DNA of 64,000 nt, taken from contig CM040101.1 in the NCBI GenBank assembly GCA_022496805.1, positions 498,501 to 562,500 of the forward strand, read 5' to 3'. The stretch comes from Pohlia nutans. Lineage: Eukaryota > Streptophyta > Bryopsida > Bryales > Mniaceae. A model generated the notes under the pieces. The model ran no database searches and was not told where the DNA came from. It saw only the letters and a program-made list of their open reading frames with translations. Shown one piece after another: positions 1 through 11,997 of the stretch. The translations under genes were made by a program, and so were the position numbers. Each line of letters opens with the position of its first letter. Position 1 is the first letter of the stretch.

Positions 1-618
1 TCTCTTCGTTGCGAGTGGAACTTCGTTTGGTTCAATTGTGAGCATTTGAGTAAATGCAAGTGATTTGTGAGGTGTGAAGACTCTCGTGGAGGGTCTACCA
101 TCTGATCCTAGTAATTAGGCACTTGCTTTGAGGTGTTGCATGTGTTTCATGCTCTTGGGGTGCTCAAATTTTCATTTGGAGCTAGTTTGTGCACAAAGGT
201 GCGGTTTTGAGCAATTTCAATGCGATTGGGGTTTTGAGGGACTTGTGTGAGTTCATGTGCATTGAGTGAGTGCTCTTGAAGGACACAAAGGTGTCATTGA
301 CGTGCATTGAGTGTTTGGGGACACTAAGGCGTCGTATTGAAGCATTTGGAGTTGTTTTGAGCTCCATTGAGTGATTTGAGGAGTTTTGGTGAGCCTCTTT
401 GCATTTTTGGGTGAGGGTTCTCACATTTGAGTGTTGGGAGGCGTGTGTGGAGCACAAAAGTGCTGATCTAGTGTTTGGGGTTGTTTTAAACCCATTGGGT
501 GCACAAAGGTGCAATATCAAAGCAAAAAAAAAAAAAAAAAAAAAAAATCACAAAAACAAAGTTGTGTGTTTGAGTTTGAGGTTTCATTTGTGTGGGGAGG
601 CATACGTAAGTGAGGATC
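1..618 (+). promoter_or_regulatory. Ty1/copia 5' untranslated leader
   Basis: This stretch precedes the copia gag start. No primer-binding site or LTR end is recognisable, so the 5' LTR probably lies left of the window. It holds five short self-complementary motifs of the form stem-AAAG-stem, near 191-202, 282-295, 320-333, 451-464 and 501-512. The stems differ but mostly still pair. A run of about 23 A residues lies at roughly 525-547, just before the coding region. The region is rich in GAG/TTTGAG words. Small ORFs on both strands here look like shadows. Confidence 0.6.
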
Positions 619-3600
619 ATGGCATCTTTTGAGGGTGAGGGTCCCAAGGTCGTGGACAAATTCGATGGGGTGAATTTCCACTTGTGGAAATTCAAAATGG
701 AGATGGTGATGGCCGAGAAGGAGTTGTGGGAGATTGTCGAGGGTAGTGAGGAACCTCCTTTCTCTTCTACGGATCCTAGGATCATGCAAGCGTACACGAG
801 GAGGGAGAAGAAGGCATTTGCCATTTTGGCACTCAACCTCGCGGATTCGCAACTTGCGCACATTCGTTCGTGCAAGACACCCGCGGAAGCATGGTCCAAG
901 CTTTGCAACATTCACGAAGCGAAAACATTGGCCAACATTTTGTTTTTGAGGCGCAAGTTCTTCACCATCAAGATGGGCGAAGAAGATGACATGTTGGCGC
1001 ACATCAACAAGGTCAAAGCTCTCGCGGATCAACTCAACGGTTGCGACGTGTCGGTTACGGATGGTGACATCGTGATGACACTTTTGGAGAGCCTTCCATC
1101 ATCATACGAGTACCTCATCGTGGCGATGGAGTCAAGACCCATTACGGAGCTCACATTGGACTATGTGACCTCACGGTTGTTGCACGAGCTTTCGCGGCGA
1201 AAGGAGAACGAGTCTCGAGAAGATGGAGCGGCACTCGTGGCGAAGCAATTCAAGAATGGAGGCGGTGGGAGCTCAAGCGACAAGGTGTGCTTCTATTGTG
1301 GTAAGAAGGGCCACATTGCCAAATTTTGCTTCAAACGCAAGAGGGATGAGAAAGGGGAGAGTGCAAACAACACTAAAACTCGTGACGATGATGAGTACGC
1401 ATTTACGGCTAGATATGAGGCAAGCATGAGCGATGGCATCGAGGGTGATGCAAGCATGAGTGATGGTATCGAGGGTGATGCAAGCATGAGTGATTGGATT
1501 GAGGTTGGTGATGAGTATGCAAACATGGCAAGCAATGTATCGTGCAATGGTAGTACGAGTGATTGGATTGTTGATTCGGGGGCTACAAGCCACATGTCAC
1601 CACATAAAACTTGTTTTCATTCGTATGCTCTCATGAATCCAAGGAGAGTGATTTTGGGAGATGATACGGTGCTTGAGGCCGTTGGCAAGGGCCAAATTGT
1701 TGTAGACACCGAGGTGAGGGGTCGTGTGAAGACAATCACTATCTAAGATGTCCTCCACGTTCCCAAATTAACGGCAAATTTACTATCGGTGAGGCAATTA
1801 GTGGCAAAGCACTTGAGGGTTGAGTTTAGTGATAAGGGGTGTTATGTGTTGTCACCGAGTCGAGATGAGGTGGCCATCATTGAAGAACACGAGGGCTTGT
1901 ACCACATCAAGTTCTCCAAGGTGCATTCGAAGGAATCGGCGGCGTTGGCGCATTCAAACTTGAAGGACGACAAGTTGGCGTTGTGGCATCGTCGACTTGG
2001 CCATTTGAACATCAAGAGTGTGAAGACACTACGCGGCATGGTAAGCGGTATGGACCTTCATCAATTGAAAGTGGATGCTTCTACATTCACGTGTGAAGGT
2101 TGCATTGAAGGCAAGCAACAACGGTTGCCATTTGCGGGTGAAGGGGCGACACGGGCCACAAAAGTTTTGGAGATCGTGCATTCGGATGTGTGTGGCCCCA
2201 TGAAGACCACATCGATGGGAGGTTGCAAGTACTTTGTGACCTTCATCGATGATTTTTCAAGGAAGATATGGCTCTACCCTATCAAAGCCAAGAGTGAGTG
2301 CTTTGAGAAGTTCAAGGAGTTCAAGACATTGGTGGAGAACCAATCTGAGTTGAAGATCAAGGTGTTTCGGTCGGACAATGGCGGCGAGTACATGTCCAAG
2401 AAATTTGACGAGCTTTTGAAGAATGAAGGCATCGCACGCCAAACTTCGGCCCCGTACACGCCTCAACAAAATGGAGTTGCGGAGCGCGCAAATCGCACCA
2501 TTGTAGAGATGGCGAGGAGCATGTTGCACGCTCAAAACTTGAAGTTGGACCTTTGGGCGGAAGCGGTGGTGAATGCGGTATACACACGCAATCGGTGTCC
2601 AACAAGCGCGGTTGAAGGCATGACGCCGGAGCAAGCGTGGAGTGGGAGGCAACCATGTGTTGCACACATGCGCATCTTCGGATGCATTGCATATGCGAAG
2701 GTTCCTGACGAACGGAGGACGAAACTCGAGGCTAAGGCCTTGAAATGTGTGTTTCTTGGGTATTGTGAAGGTACCAAGGCGTATAGACTCATGTCGGTGG
2801 ACACGAGGAAGATCATTCGGTCACGTGATGTGACATTTTGTGAGGAGTCTACGATGGAGGCTCCTTTGGAGGTTGGTCCAAGTGGGAGTAGTGGAGACGT
2901 TTTGGTGGACACACCCTCCAAGTCTCCTAGTGTTGTTGATGTAGGTGATGATGACGGTGATGACGAAGCTGGCGACACGGAGGTTGTTGAAGCGCCATCG
3001 AGCTCAAAGGCCAAGAATGGCGCAAAGGGCACGCAAGAGGAGCAAGTTTCTTCAAGCGAGCGGCGGTACCCCGAGAGATCGCGCAAGCCACCTGGAGAAT
3101 GGTGGAAGAACCACATCTTCCCTCAAGTGGAGGACGAGCATGCGAATGTGGCATTATCGGATGGTCCATTGACCATTCGAGAAGCCATGCAAAGTGAGGA
3201 TGCGGTCAAGTGGGAGCGCGCCATGCAAGAGGAGTACGACTCTCTAATTGCTAACGGTACGTGGCAATTAACTCCCATTCCAAAGGATCGCAACCCCATT
3301 GGTTGCAAATGGGTGTTTCGGACAAAGAGGGATGTTTCGGGTATTGTTGTGCGTCACAAGGCAAGATTAGTAGCCAAGGGGTTCGCGCAAGTGCATGGGG
3401 TGGACTTTCACGAGACATTTGCTCCCGTGGTCAAGTTCACCACCATTCGATGCATTCTTGCCATTGGAGCGGCCTTGGACTTGGAGATGCATCAAATGGA
3501 TGTGAAGACCGCATTTTTGAATGGCGATTTGGAGGAGGACATCTACATGGTGCAACCTGAGGGGTTTGTGCAACAAGGTAATGAGCACCTTGTTTGTAAG

Positions 3601-4764
3601 TTGCAAAAATCATTGTATGGGTTGAAACAATCTCCAAGAGCGTGGTACCAAAAGATTGACACGTTCTTGGTTGCACACGGGTTTACTAGGAGCATTGCGG
3701 ATCATAGTCTCTACTTCATGCAAGAGGGGCAACATGTGGTGATTGTGATCATATATGTTGATGATTTGATCATTCTTGCAAGCCTCATGAGTTTAATGGA
3801 TGCATTAAAAGGCATGCTTGAGAGAGAGTACGAGATGAGTGATCTTGGAGAATTGCACTTTTGTCTTGGTGTTGAGTTTGTGCGAGACAGGGCTACACGC
3901 ACTATCACCATGAGTCAAGGCAAGTATGTGATGGACGTGCTCAAAAGATTCGGGATGGAGGATTGTAAGCCCGTGGCAACACCATTGGATGCAAACTCCA
4001 AGCTCGTCAAGCTTTCGGAGGAGGAGTATGCGATGGAGGCTAAATCGATGGCGGAGGTGCCATACAAGCAAGCGGTGGGGTCGTTGATGTATGCGATGAT
4101 TGCGACACGGCCCGACCTTGCGTATCCAATTAGCGTGGTGAGTCAACACATGGCGAGACCGGGCTCGATGCATTGGATGACGGTCAAGAGGATCATGCGT
4201 TATTTGAGGGGCACAAGCGATGTGAAGTTGTGTCTTGGAGGCAAAGACATTGTGTTGAGCGGCCATTGTGACGCGGACTACGCGGGAGACACGAGCGATC
4301 GAAGATCGACAACGGGCTACATGTTCAAGGTCGGATCGGGAGCGGTGTCGTGGAATAGCAAGCGGCAACAAACCACGGCGACATCAACGGTGGAGGCCGA
4401 GTACATGGCTACGAGCCATGCCACGAAGGAGGCCATTTGGTTGAGGCAACTAATGGTGGATGTGGGTTGCACACAAGGTGAGGCTACAACGATTATGTGT
4501 GACAACCAAGGGTGCATTTCACTTGCAAAGAACCCTACACATCATTCACGCACGAAGCACATTGATGTGCAATACCACTTCATTCGGGAGAAGTTGGAAT
4601 TGGGAGTTATACATTTGGAGTATTGCCCAACGGAGCACATGGTGGCGGATGTGCTCACAAAGGGTCTTTGTAGAGACCGACACCAACGATTAGTAATAGC
4701 ATTTGGACTTAGAGGCTTTGGCTCTACGCAAAGTGGGAGTATTGAGGTAATTGATGCAACGTAG
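619..4764 (+). pseudogene. Ty1/copia gag-pol polyprotein, one in-frame stop
   Basis: A single frame from the ATG at 619 encodes a full copia polyprotein that would copy and integrate the element. In order: a gag domain (WKFKMEMVMAEKELWEIVEG region), a CCHC zinc knuckle (about 1288-1329), aspartic protease DSGA near 1573, GAG-pre-integrase (LWHRRLGHLNIKS), an integrase core with HSD, RSDNGGEY and the QQNGVAERANR Glu, an RT with YVDD at 3754-3765, and a copia RNase H (HCDADYAGD, SRTKHIDVQYHFI). A TAA at 1744-1746 interrupts the frame just after the protease; the reading frame resumes at once. An upstream GTG at 610 is in frame, but the ATG in the FEGEGPK context is the better start. A short near-repeat encoding ASMSDGIEGD units lies at about 1420-1500. 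The element is otherwise intact, so it is probably recent. Confidence 0.93.
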
Positions 4765-5356
4765 TATTGCTAGAAGCCAAAGACGTACGGGTGCTAAATA
4801 ATGGTGTGTGGGAGGAGGGGTTAGGCATGGGCTGATCTCTAGAGTGTCCTTGTGATGAGTTATCCCATATGGTTTGTCCATGGTGACCTCCTAGTGTACA
4901 CTACTTAAGGTGGAAGGCCTTTGAGTAAAGATCATCTCTTTCTACGCATTCCTTGTGTTTGTGTGTGTGCCTTGTGCAATCTTCTCTACCTTCAATAGGC
5001 ATCGATTTTTACAATTCTCAAAATATGGAGAGGGTTGTGGGCATATAGGGGTTAAATTGGAATCCAACCTAAAAATAACATGCATGCATAAAATGTCAAA
5101 AAGTTGAATATTATTGCAAAGTGGTAAAAAACTAACATTCAAATGTTTCTTGGCCAAACCCCCTCTAGTAAAATGCTTCTCAGAAATTCATATCATCTTG
5201 GATTGAAGCGAAATTTTTACCACACAAACTAGACTTCAAGACGCAACTTTTCCAACAATTTTCATTAAGAACGGACATTATATGAAGGAGATATAAGCCG
5301 CCAAAGTTCACTGATTTTGGACTTTACCGCAATTAAAGTTTAATACGTGACAATAG
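4765..5356. other. Copia 3' tail / 3' LTR region, boundary unresolved
   Basis: A purine-rich tract (gtgggaggagggg, about 4807-4819) right after the polyprotein is a plausible polypurine tract, so the 3' LTR should start near 4820. Its end cannot be placed because the 5' LTR is not in the window for comparison. A pyrimidine-rich segment at 4930-5000 may be the LTR end. From about 5000 to 5356 I see AT-rich sequence with no recognisable gene. Confidence 0.4.
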
Positions 5357-5727
5357 CCATGATCAATCAAGTAATTTCGGCCATGTTGTAATGGTTGAAG
5401 GTCGTGGGTTGTAGCCATGAGATCCCCGGTTCAAACCCTGAGGACATTCATTTGATAGATTTGGGTTCCGGTTGCCCGGATTTCAGAGTAGCCCGGATTC
5501 CGGGATTTCAAATATTATTATTCTCTTTTTATGTTTTTCATATAAAAATCCGGGCAACAAAAAAAATGTTTTTTTTTTTTTTTTTTTTTTTCTGGTGACC
5601 AAATCAATAGAACGGATCAACAACTCTTTGTTAATTCATGTCCAGATCAACGCGTCCTAAGTCACAGACGCGACCAACGCTTTCCTGTTGGTTTTTTTGT
5701 TGATCCGATCACAAAACTTCTACTAGT
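5357..5727 (+). mobile_element. tRNA-like head joined to a CACTA-like 3' end (partial element)
   Basis: The segment starts with a tRNA-like stretch whose B-box-like part is ggttcaaaccc (about 5430-5440). Next come short inverted CCGGGC/GCCCGG motifs, an A run, a long T run (about 5570-5591), a gaccaaatcaatag motif, and finally a terminus reading ttctactagtg that ends at 5727. The same order of parts occurs at 8030-8358. The opposite end of this copy was not found. A true tRNA gene is excluded because the cloverleaf is incomplete. Confidence 0.5.
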
Positions 5728-6169
5728 GCCTCTAAATGCTGACAGGGTCCCATCTTCTCGAAACGGCAAAAACGTGCGACGAAACACCAAGGCTCCCACG
5801 GAAGCTCACCGGAATCAATGGGAGAGTGCACGAAACGTCAAGGCAAATATTATCCGCCTAAACCTCCTCCCGTACCTCGGGCTTGGTGCCTTCATTGTGC
5901 TTCAGTTCGGGGTGGAGCCCGACGACAATTTGTACAATATCACATTGTGCAATTTTCCGTCATGTACGTGCCCACATTACGCGAGCATGAATTCTGCAAC
6001 TGTTGGGAGGCGTGGCCAGTACGTCAACTGCAAACACCTATACTATATCTTTCGATTCTTTTGCAAGCTGGACTATAAAGTTGACACGTACATCCATGCT
6101 CCCACTCTCAATTTGGATGAGGTTAAAAAAATTCTCGTGGCTGCTGGGATCATCAAGACCGAGGATTGA
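5728..6169 (+). pseudogene. MULE transposase C-terminal SWIM fragment, copy 1
   Basis: This open frame of about 147 codons encodes only the C-terminal module of a Mutator-like transposase. It has a basic stretch (SRNGKNVRRNTKAPTEA), a beta-rich part (LNLLPYLGLGAFIVLQFG) and a SWIM zinc finger with CTCP followed by NCKH, ending IIKTED. It is about 65-70% identical to the C-terminal part at 21,150-21,605. The catalytic domain is absent: the frame begins abruptly at the end of the preceding TIR element (5727), and the CACTA-like element starts 24 bp after its stop. It looks like a stranded transposase fragment. A host SWIM protein is possible but less likely, given the two other copies in this window. 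Confidence 0.7.
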
Positions 6170-7615
6170 AGAATGAGTCACAATTGGTGTTTCACTACTA
6201 GAAATTCGTGACCAAATCATTAGAAAATCAACTGATTTCTGTTGTTTCGGGCACTCCAATGACCGACTTCACTGATTTTTAAACTTTTTGTAAAAATCAA
6301 CAATTTGCTACCTACTTTCTATTGATTTGAATAGTGCGATGACCAAATCAACAAAATTTTAGTAAATCTAGAATCTTTTAGGAATCCTTTTCGAATCTTT
6401 TTTGGAATCTTCTGGAATATTTCGGAATATTTTGGAAGCTTTTAGAATCTTTTGGAATATTTCAAGAATATTTGGAATCTTTTGCAATTTATGGACTCGA
6501 CTTCGTATGTTTATAAGATTTTGGAATGTTATTATACTATAGTAGTAGGGCAAGGTTGGTATATTGATGCCAAATACTTAATTAACTCTCGAAGCCATGA
6601 GTCATGATTTCAAACCATTTTCTACTTTTGAGTAAGTCCTTTCTGATACAATATTTGTTGAATACAATTATTGTAGAAGATGTGAATTCTTTAATAAACT
6701 TGTGTTTCACTATTAAGTTAATGCCTAGAATTTTTTTGATCAATTCATGTTGCAATTAAAAAGTTATTTTTCAAAAGGTGATTTTTTTTTAGTTTTGGGT
6801 AATTTCGGGCACCCATGACAAATAGATCCAATTGGTTTTAAATTCTTTATACAAACTCTAAACAAGATTGTGAACATAATCCCCAAAGTTGAAAAACATC
6901 AAAGCACAAAATTATGACTCTCAAAACACTTAAAACATTTAAAACACCCTCATTTGGGCAACATTTAAAACTCCATGGTTGAAGTTCTATGTACTTTGAA
7001 AGTTTTTTTAACTTAATCATTCACAATTTAACCTCTAAAGGACCGGGGGGTGTTGAACTTAGCTCTCGTTTTCTTGACTAGCTCTTGTAGCAAGCTCAAT
7101 GCCTTATTGGTGTGGGGTAATTCTGACGATCGCCACCGTTGAAACTAAAGAAGATTTACGTAGCTTTTTTATGAAAAAAAGATCAACAAAATCGCACAAT
7201 TTTTGAGAAATGCCACCGTTGAAAAGATTGATGGAACTTGTTTGGGGTATTTTGTATACATGCTGAAATCGGATTGTTCAAAAGTGCTCCAAAAACTCTG
7301 AAAGTTTTATTGTGAGTAGAAATCATCATTTCAAACATGTGAAAAAAATTTCAAGGAATTTGGAGGTGTAAAGAGAAAGATATGAGGGTTTGAAGTGACG
7401 CCTAGATACCCACCGTGCAACTCAAAAAAATCACCAAAAATCGCTCACTTGATGAATTTCCAATCAAGAAGTACCTACAAATTTGGGCTCCAAAAAAGAG
7501 CCAGGGTCTCTTTGTTGCTCATCCTACAATTCAAAGCCCAATAACCGGAATTTTCTCACTTTCTAGTTCTAAAAGCCGCATGGGGGCCTTACGATCCTTT
7601 AGGGGTAAAAAAAAA

Positions 7616-7973
7616 AAACTCAGCAGACTTTGGCGGCCATTTTGTCATAGTAGAATAACTTTTAAAAAAAATCTTTGGACTAAGAAAATCTGGTAAATCA
7701 AGTAAAGTTACATCCCCAAAAACTCGTTTGTGATTTTGAGCCTCCATTCAAAAGTTATAGACAAAATTCAGAGTGGGGTAGCAAGGAATATTTTCTTTGA
7801 TATTTTCAAACACCCTCTCTGAATTTTGTCTATAACTTTTGGATGGAGACTTAAAATCACAAACGGATTTTTGGAGATGAAACTTAACTTGATTTCCCAA
7901 CTTTTTATAGTCAAACATTTTTGAAAAAAATTATTCTACTATGTCAAAACGGCCGCCAAAGTCTGCTGAGTTT
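7616..7973. repeat. Foldback inverted repeat, about 160-bp arms
   Basis: The left arm starts aaactcagcagactttggcg and the right arm ends with its reverse complement. The arms are about 85-90% alike, with small indels. The loop at about 7774-7816 is around 43 bp. The whole lies inside the CACTA-like element, so it may be a nested foldback MITE. Confidence 0.75.
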
Positions 7974-8029
7974 GAAAACACAAAATACTAAGTGTATATG
8001 TAAGAAAAAAATCATACATTTTTCATCAA

Positions 8030-8227
8030 GTTCTAGTGGTGGTGAATTGGTTAGTGAATAGAGTGATAAGTGTGAGGTCTCGAGTTCAAACCCGAGTTGC
8101 AACCGTGTGTATATGGCTTGGCTGCCCAGAAGTGCCGGGCAGCCAAAAAAAAGAAGTTTTTGCCCGAGAAATCCGGGCAGCGAAAAAAATGTTTTTTATT
8201 TTTTTATTTTTTTATTTTTTATTTTTA
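8030..8227 (+). repeat. tRNA-like (SINE-head-like) module
   Basis: The sequence resembles an A box (tggtgaattggttag, about 8038-8052) and a B box (gagttcaaacccg, 8082-8094), with spacing typical of a Pol III internal promoter. It is followed by two CCGGGC inverted motifs, an A run and a long T/A-rich tract. The same order occurs at 5357-5591. In both cases the TIR element end follows directly, so the module seems to be part of the DNA element and not an independent SINE. Confidence 0.5.
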
Positions 8228-8359
8228 GTTTGTATTTGACCAAATCAACAGAAAAAATCAACAGATTTCTGTTGATGGATGACAGGAACAACGTGACCGA
8301 ATCAACAGAAACTATCAACTCTTCTCTGTTGATTTGGACGCTGAATTTTCTAGTAGTGG

Positions 8360-8968
8360 CATCGCAGCAGAAAAATTTGCGCCATGTGTTGGATAGACTC
8401 CAAGCCAGTGTTCTTGCTCTCCACAGCAATCAACCCAATCAACCCAGAGGCCTTTGCAGGAAGGTGGATCGGTCGTGAACGAGTAGATTATCCAACGTCA
8501 CCAATTCTTCTCCAATACCAGTCAAATATGCGAGGAGTGGATGTAGTTGATCAGAAGAGGGTGTACTACACCGTCCAACTTCAATCACACAAATGGTAGC
8601 AGAAAGTGTTTCTGTTTATCCTTGATTCTACTCTTGATAATTCGTTTGTGTTGTACTCAGAGGACCAGCGTGAGATGGGACTACCAGTCCTTGCACGCGC
8701 GTTGTGGCGGATGGACCTTGCAGAGGCTTTGGTGTTGCCCTTTGTACAAGCTGACAACGTACGAGGTGCTGTTCGGAATTTTGCCCCGAGAGGTCTTCAT
8801 CGTGTGGAAGGCCATCCACATGACCGTGCCTATTGCATCATGTGTGGTGCACGGACTCGGCGCTTCTGCGGCGGATGTGGGGGAATTTTTGTATGCGATG
8901 GGGCTTGCTTCATTTGTTTACATTCACAGCCTCGATTTAGGGTTCCTGCTGTTGCTAATCGTCGCTGA
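8360..8968 (+). pseudogene. piggyBac-like transposase, C-terminal relic
   Basis: One frame encodes the C-terminal third of a piggyBac (DDE_Tnp_1_7-type) transposase. It shows WIDSKPVFLLST, then YQSNMRGVDVVDQ (catalytic-Asp region), YYTVQLQSHKW and LFILDSTLDNSFVLY. It ends in a Cys-rich zinc domain (CIMCGART-RFCGGC-CDGACFIC). A TAG at 8597-8599 replaces the second Trp of the usual KWW. The N-terminal two thirds, with the first catalytic Asp residues, are missing because the copy starts at the neighbouring CACTA-like end. It is a dead source-family candidate for the TTAA-bounded MITEs in this window. Confidence 0.75.
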
Positions 8969-10225
8969 AATTGCAGGTGTGATCGTAGGAAGCGGATTAG
9001 AAGGTGAGTTTGGTGGACAGATGGTGGCATTCTTGGCGTGGTTGGGTGAGTTCGTGGAGAAGTTTGAGTGATGTTGCTATTACTTGACGAGGACAATGTG
9101 GAATTCGTGACCAAGTGCTGGAGTGTGGAGGAGTGTGCTCAGTAGATTGTAGTCATAGCTTTTCACTCCATAGAGTGATCCCAACATCTAGGGAAATTTT
9201 CCTAATTTTTTTGCATTCCCTAGTTCAGGATGGCGATTAGAGAACTCATGACTGAGGCCCATTTTGTGCTTTGTTTCTCCAGTGACTTCGTGAATTTACG
9301 AATTCTTTCCGGGTGTTGGTTTGTTTTGATTGTTGTTATAAAATTGTGAGTATGAGATGCTATACACTGGCAAGTTCCCATATCTTCTATGTTACGGCAT
9401 TGTAGAGGCTTAGGGCAGCATTTTGGCGCGAGCCAACTGCCATGAAAGGCCAACAAGCAATGACAGTTGAAGCAGTTAGAAGTAGCGCCATCTCGCCACC
9501 GTCCGCTACGCCACGAGGGGCATCATCGCAATTGTTGTACCGCAACTCAAGTCTTTCACGCTGCCATCGTGGTGTATATTATTCCAAAACCCTTCGGTAC
9601 TCCGGGCAACCCCGTCAACCACACTTACGCACCATTTGATTGCAGTTTCATGAATCGTTTTTGCAATTACTGAAACTCAAAAATTTATAGAAGCGCAACC
9701 TCCTATTTGCTTTTGATTCACCGTTCCGATTGAGCGTATCTCAAACAACTATTTTTTCCTGATCACAAATCAGTTTCATGTAGTCTGTGACTCATGAACA
9801 TCAATCTGCTACTCTAAATCGCAGCCTCATCTTATTGTAGTTGATGCTCAAAAAATTTCACCGCACCTCAAACGTTCTCTTGTTACCATCCACACGGTTC
9901 GATTCGCCGATGTCTGCTTCGATTTCCTGCAATTTTTTTTGGAGCCCACCGAATACACTGCTTTGATTGTCGTATATACGAAGCCCAGAATCGTTCAAGG
10001 GTTAATACGAGACCGTTCTGGCAATATTTTTCACTTCTCCATGCCCCATTCCACGGTCATAGGGGATAAATATTCCGTGGTACTGGGTCCCTAAAATCCC
10101 TAAAAATAGCCTAATATTCGAATATTTTCTAAATTTAGTATATTTGACGAAGTCAAACCGGACTTCACCGCTCTAAATTCTGTGCCTCACTGCTCATCGG
10201 TTACAAACTAGCGTCTTTGGTTTCC
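8969..10225. other. No recognisable gene
   Basis: Short frames occur (for example near 9440-9670) but none shows a family signature or exon structure I can support. The DNA is likely old transposon debris; the segment at 9470-9630 is more GC-rich and could be a decayed coding piece. Confidence 0.4.
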
Positions 10226-10805
10226 TTCCGGGTCCGGACTGGATGGAGGGGAAGCTAACCAGAGAGGAATGAATGCGCCCCTAGCCAGCAGCGAGTTGTT
10301 AGCTCCATTTCAGGTATCTCAGGACGCACCCGGAATGGGGGATATAGACCGGATGATGGGCGCGGGCCACTCTACCCCGGAGCAGACTTCAAAATGGGCT
10401 GCGAGTCCGGTGCTTAGCACGCCGAGGAGAAATCCGGACTCGAGTCTTGGAGGGGAGCAATCAGAGGCCAACCTGGCCAATTTGGCAGATCAGGCTGCGG
10501 ATTTGGCAGAGACCGGGACCACACCGGGTAAGGAGTTAAGACCCGGAGAAGACCAAGTGGTGGAAGGCCAACCGGATACGGGTGGCCAGGAGCGCAAAGC
10601 GGACGCGGGCGTACCAGAGGAGCGTGAGGCCCAGGAAGACGAACCGGACGAGGGTCAAGCGGAGCCCGCGGGGGAAGACGAACAAGATGAAGTCCGGGAG
10701 CGCCGGTCGAAGAGGGTTGAGGATGATTCCACGAGTTCTGACTCGGACCAGAAGGCGAGCTCTGCTGAAGACCAGGCCAGCAGTCCAGAGAGACAGGATG
10801 ATTAG
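10226..10805 (+). pseudogene. CCGG-rich retroelement fragment A: acidic tail of extra ORF
   Basis: The 178-codon frame from 10,269 (MNAPLASSELLAPFQVSQ) is a Pro/Glu/Asp/Arg-rich disordered tail ending SSPERQDD. It is clearly homologous to the minus-strand ORF at about 22,983-23,560, where the aligned start is MNAPLASSELLAAFHVSQ. Homology to that copy begins near 10,226, so the upstream helical and coiled-coil parts are absent. At the point where fragment B has TAA (23,132-23,134), this copy keeps CAA (Gln). Confidence 0.7.
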
Positions 10806-11997
10806 TGGGATTCGGAGTGCAGTGAGAACCAGATCAGGCTAGGTAGTAGGCGTATTAGGCTAGGTAGTCTAGCCCTTTTGTACATAGGACTTTTTGGTGT
10901 GATGTAGATTAGGCGCTTTAGCCAGTAGGATAGGATTGGAACTTTTGCGTGATTGCACTTGATTTCCGGATCCCGGTTTTGTAGGATCTGGGCGGGAATC
11001 CCGGACCGGAAAGTGGGGCTCACTACTTATCCAGGAATGCTTGTCATTCTTGGGGTCTTTTGTACTACTGTAGACGCATTATCCGGAAACCGTGTGTGTG
11101 TTGTGTGGTTGTTTGTGGATTGGTACAGTGGTCAAGAGTCCCTTGGTAACCAGAAGGACAAGCCGGGTTCTCGAGTGATTCGGTTTGGAGTTCGAATATG
11201 GGTTTTGGTGATTTGAGGGCTGTTTGAAAGAGTGGTTTCTAGATTCTGTATGCTAGATAATCCGAGTTAGTAGTTGGGCAGTTAGGAGGGTGTACTCCGG
11301 GTTGCTCAAAACTCGTAGACGGGTAGTCCGGTTGAGGTGCCAACACTCGGAGGGTCCAGGCAAAAGGGAAATACGAAATCATCGGAGTAAGACGGATCGC
11401 TAGAATACCAGAATTAGTTCCGGACTCCCCGGACAATGTCTATTCCAGTTAGTAAGTCGTTGTAGTAATTGGGGAAAAGGGGAAACCGGGTTGCGCTTGT
11501 GTGACACTGCTGCCGGTTGGGCAAAACTAGCAGTTGAAGGGCAATACGGTAAGTACCCGGGATTAGGAGTTGTTGTGGGTTTGACCGGAAAAGAATGAAG
11601 TTCCCGTCACTTAAATCAGTAGGGAAGGGTGTGTCTTTCAATCCAGCACCACTAATGCAAATGGAGAACCCTCTGAGGGAAAACAGAGGCTAAACTAAAC
11701 CGGATCAAGTCATAAAGGTGGACCAGGGAGAGGGGGTTAGTAAGATTCCTCCCCGGAAGGAAACCGGATCAGAAGAGATACTGGGTCAGTCAGTAAGGAG
11801 GGGAAGACCCGGTTGAGTAGAAAGGAGGGAGTTAGACGGTGGAACTAGGGTAGTAGTCGCCACTCTGGATTGATTTCCGGAAGCCTCTCACTTCACAGAA
11901 TCTCCGCGGAACGATAACCCGGAAATCACCTCTACGAGCGCCCTTAACACGAAAAAGAGCGTTCTAGGGGAGTATCCGGTACCACGTGCTACGACAG
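10806..11997 (+). mobile_element. CCGG-rich retroelement fragment A: 3' untranslated region and LTR-like end
   Basis: The noncoding part after the ORF aligns in inverted orientation with 21,770-22,982. The alignment stops exactly at gctacgaca (11,997), equal to tgtcgtagc at 21,770, as expected for an LTR or element terminus ending in CA. The LTR start could not be fixed; tgtcattc at 11,042 is one candidate. The CCGG tetramer is very frequent here (about 17 in the last 957 bp by eye). Confidence 0.55.

Larger units (their letters stand above)
6193..8358. mobile_element. CACTA-like non-autonomous TIR element with internal tRNA-like module
   Basis: The ends are cactactagaaattc at 6193 and its inverse gaattttctagtagtg ending at 8358, the classic plant CACTA (EnSpm) terminus. 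Subterminal repeats of the type gaccaaatcaacagaaa and caacag...ctgttg occur at both ends. No transposase was found inside. It contains a foldback (7616-7973) and a tRNA-like module near the right end. The expected 3-bp target duplication is not seen (ttt left, gca right). The flanks also differ: MULE fragment on the left, piggyBac relic on the right. The insertion has therefore been rearranged, or the two ends belong to different insertions. Confidence 0.65.

Noticed and set aside
182..1032. Minus-strand ORFs in the copia leader and gag
   Set aside because: They are antisense of the leader repeats and gag; the poly-Phe run is the complement of the poly-A tract.
8038..8094. A tRNA gene
   Set aside because: A- and B-box-like parts exist but a complete cloverleaf and a paired acceptor stem are not seen; it sits in a repeat.
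6193..8358. Autonomous CACTA transposon
   Set aside because: No transposase (TNP2-type) coding sequence lies within 2.2 kb and no 3-bp target duplication was found.
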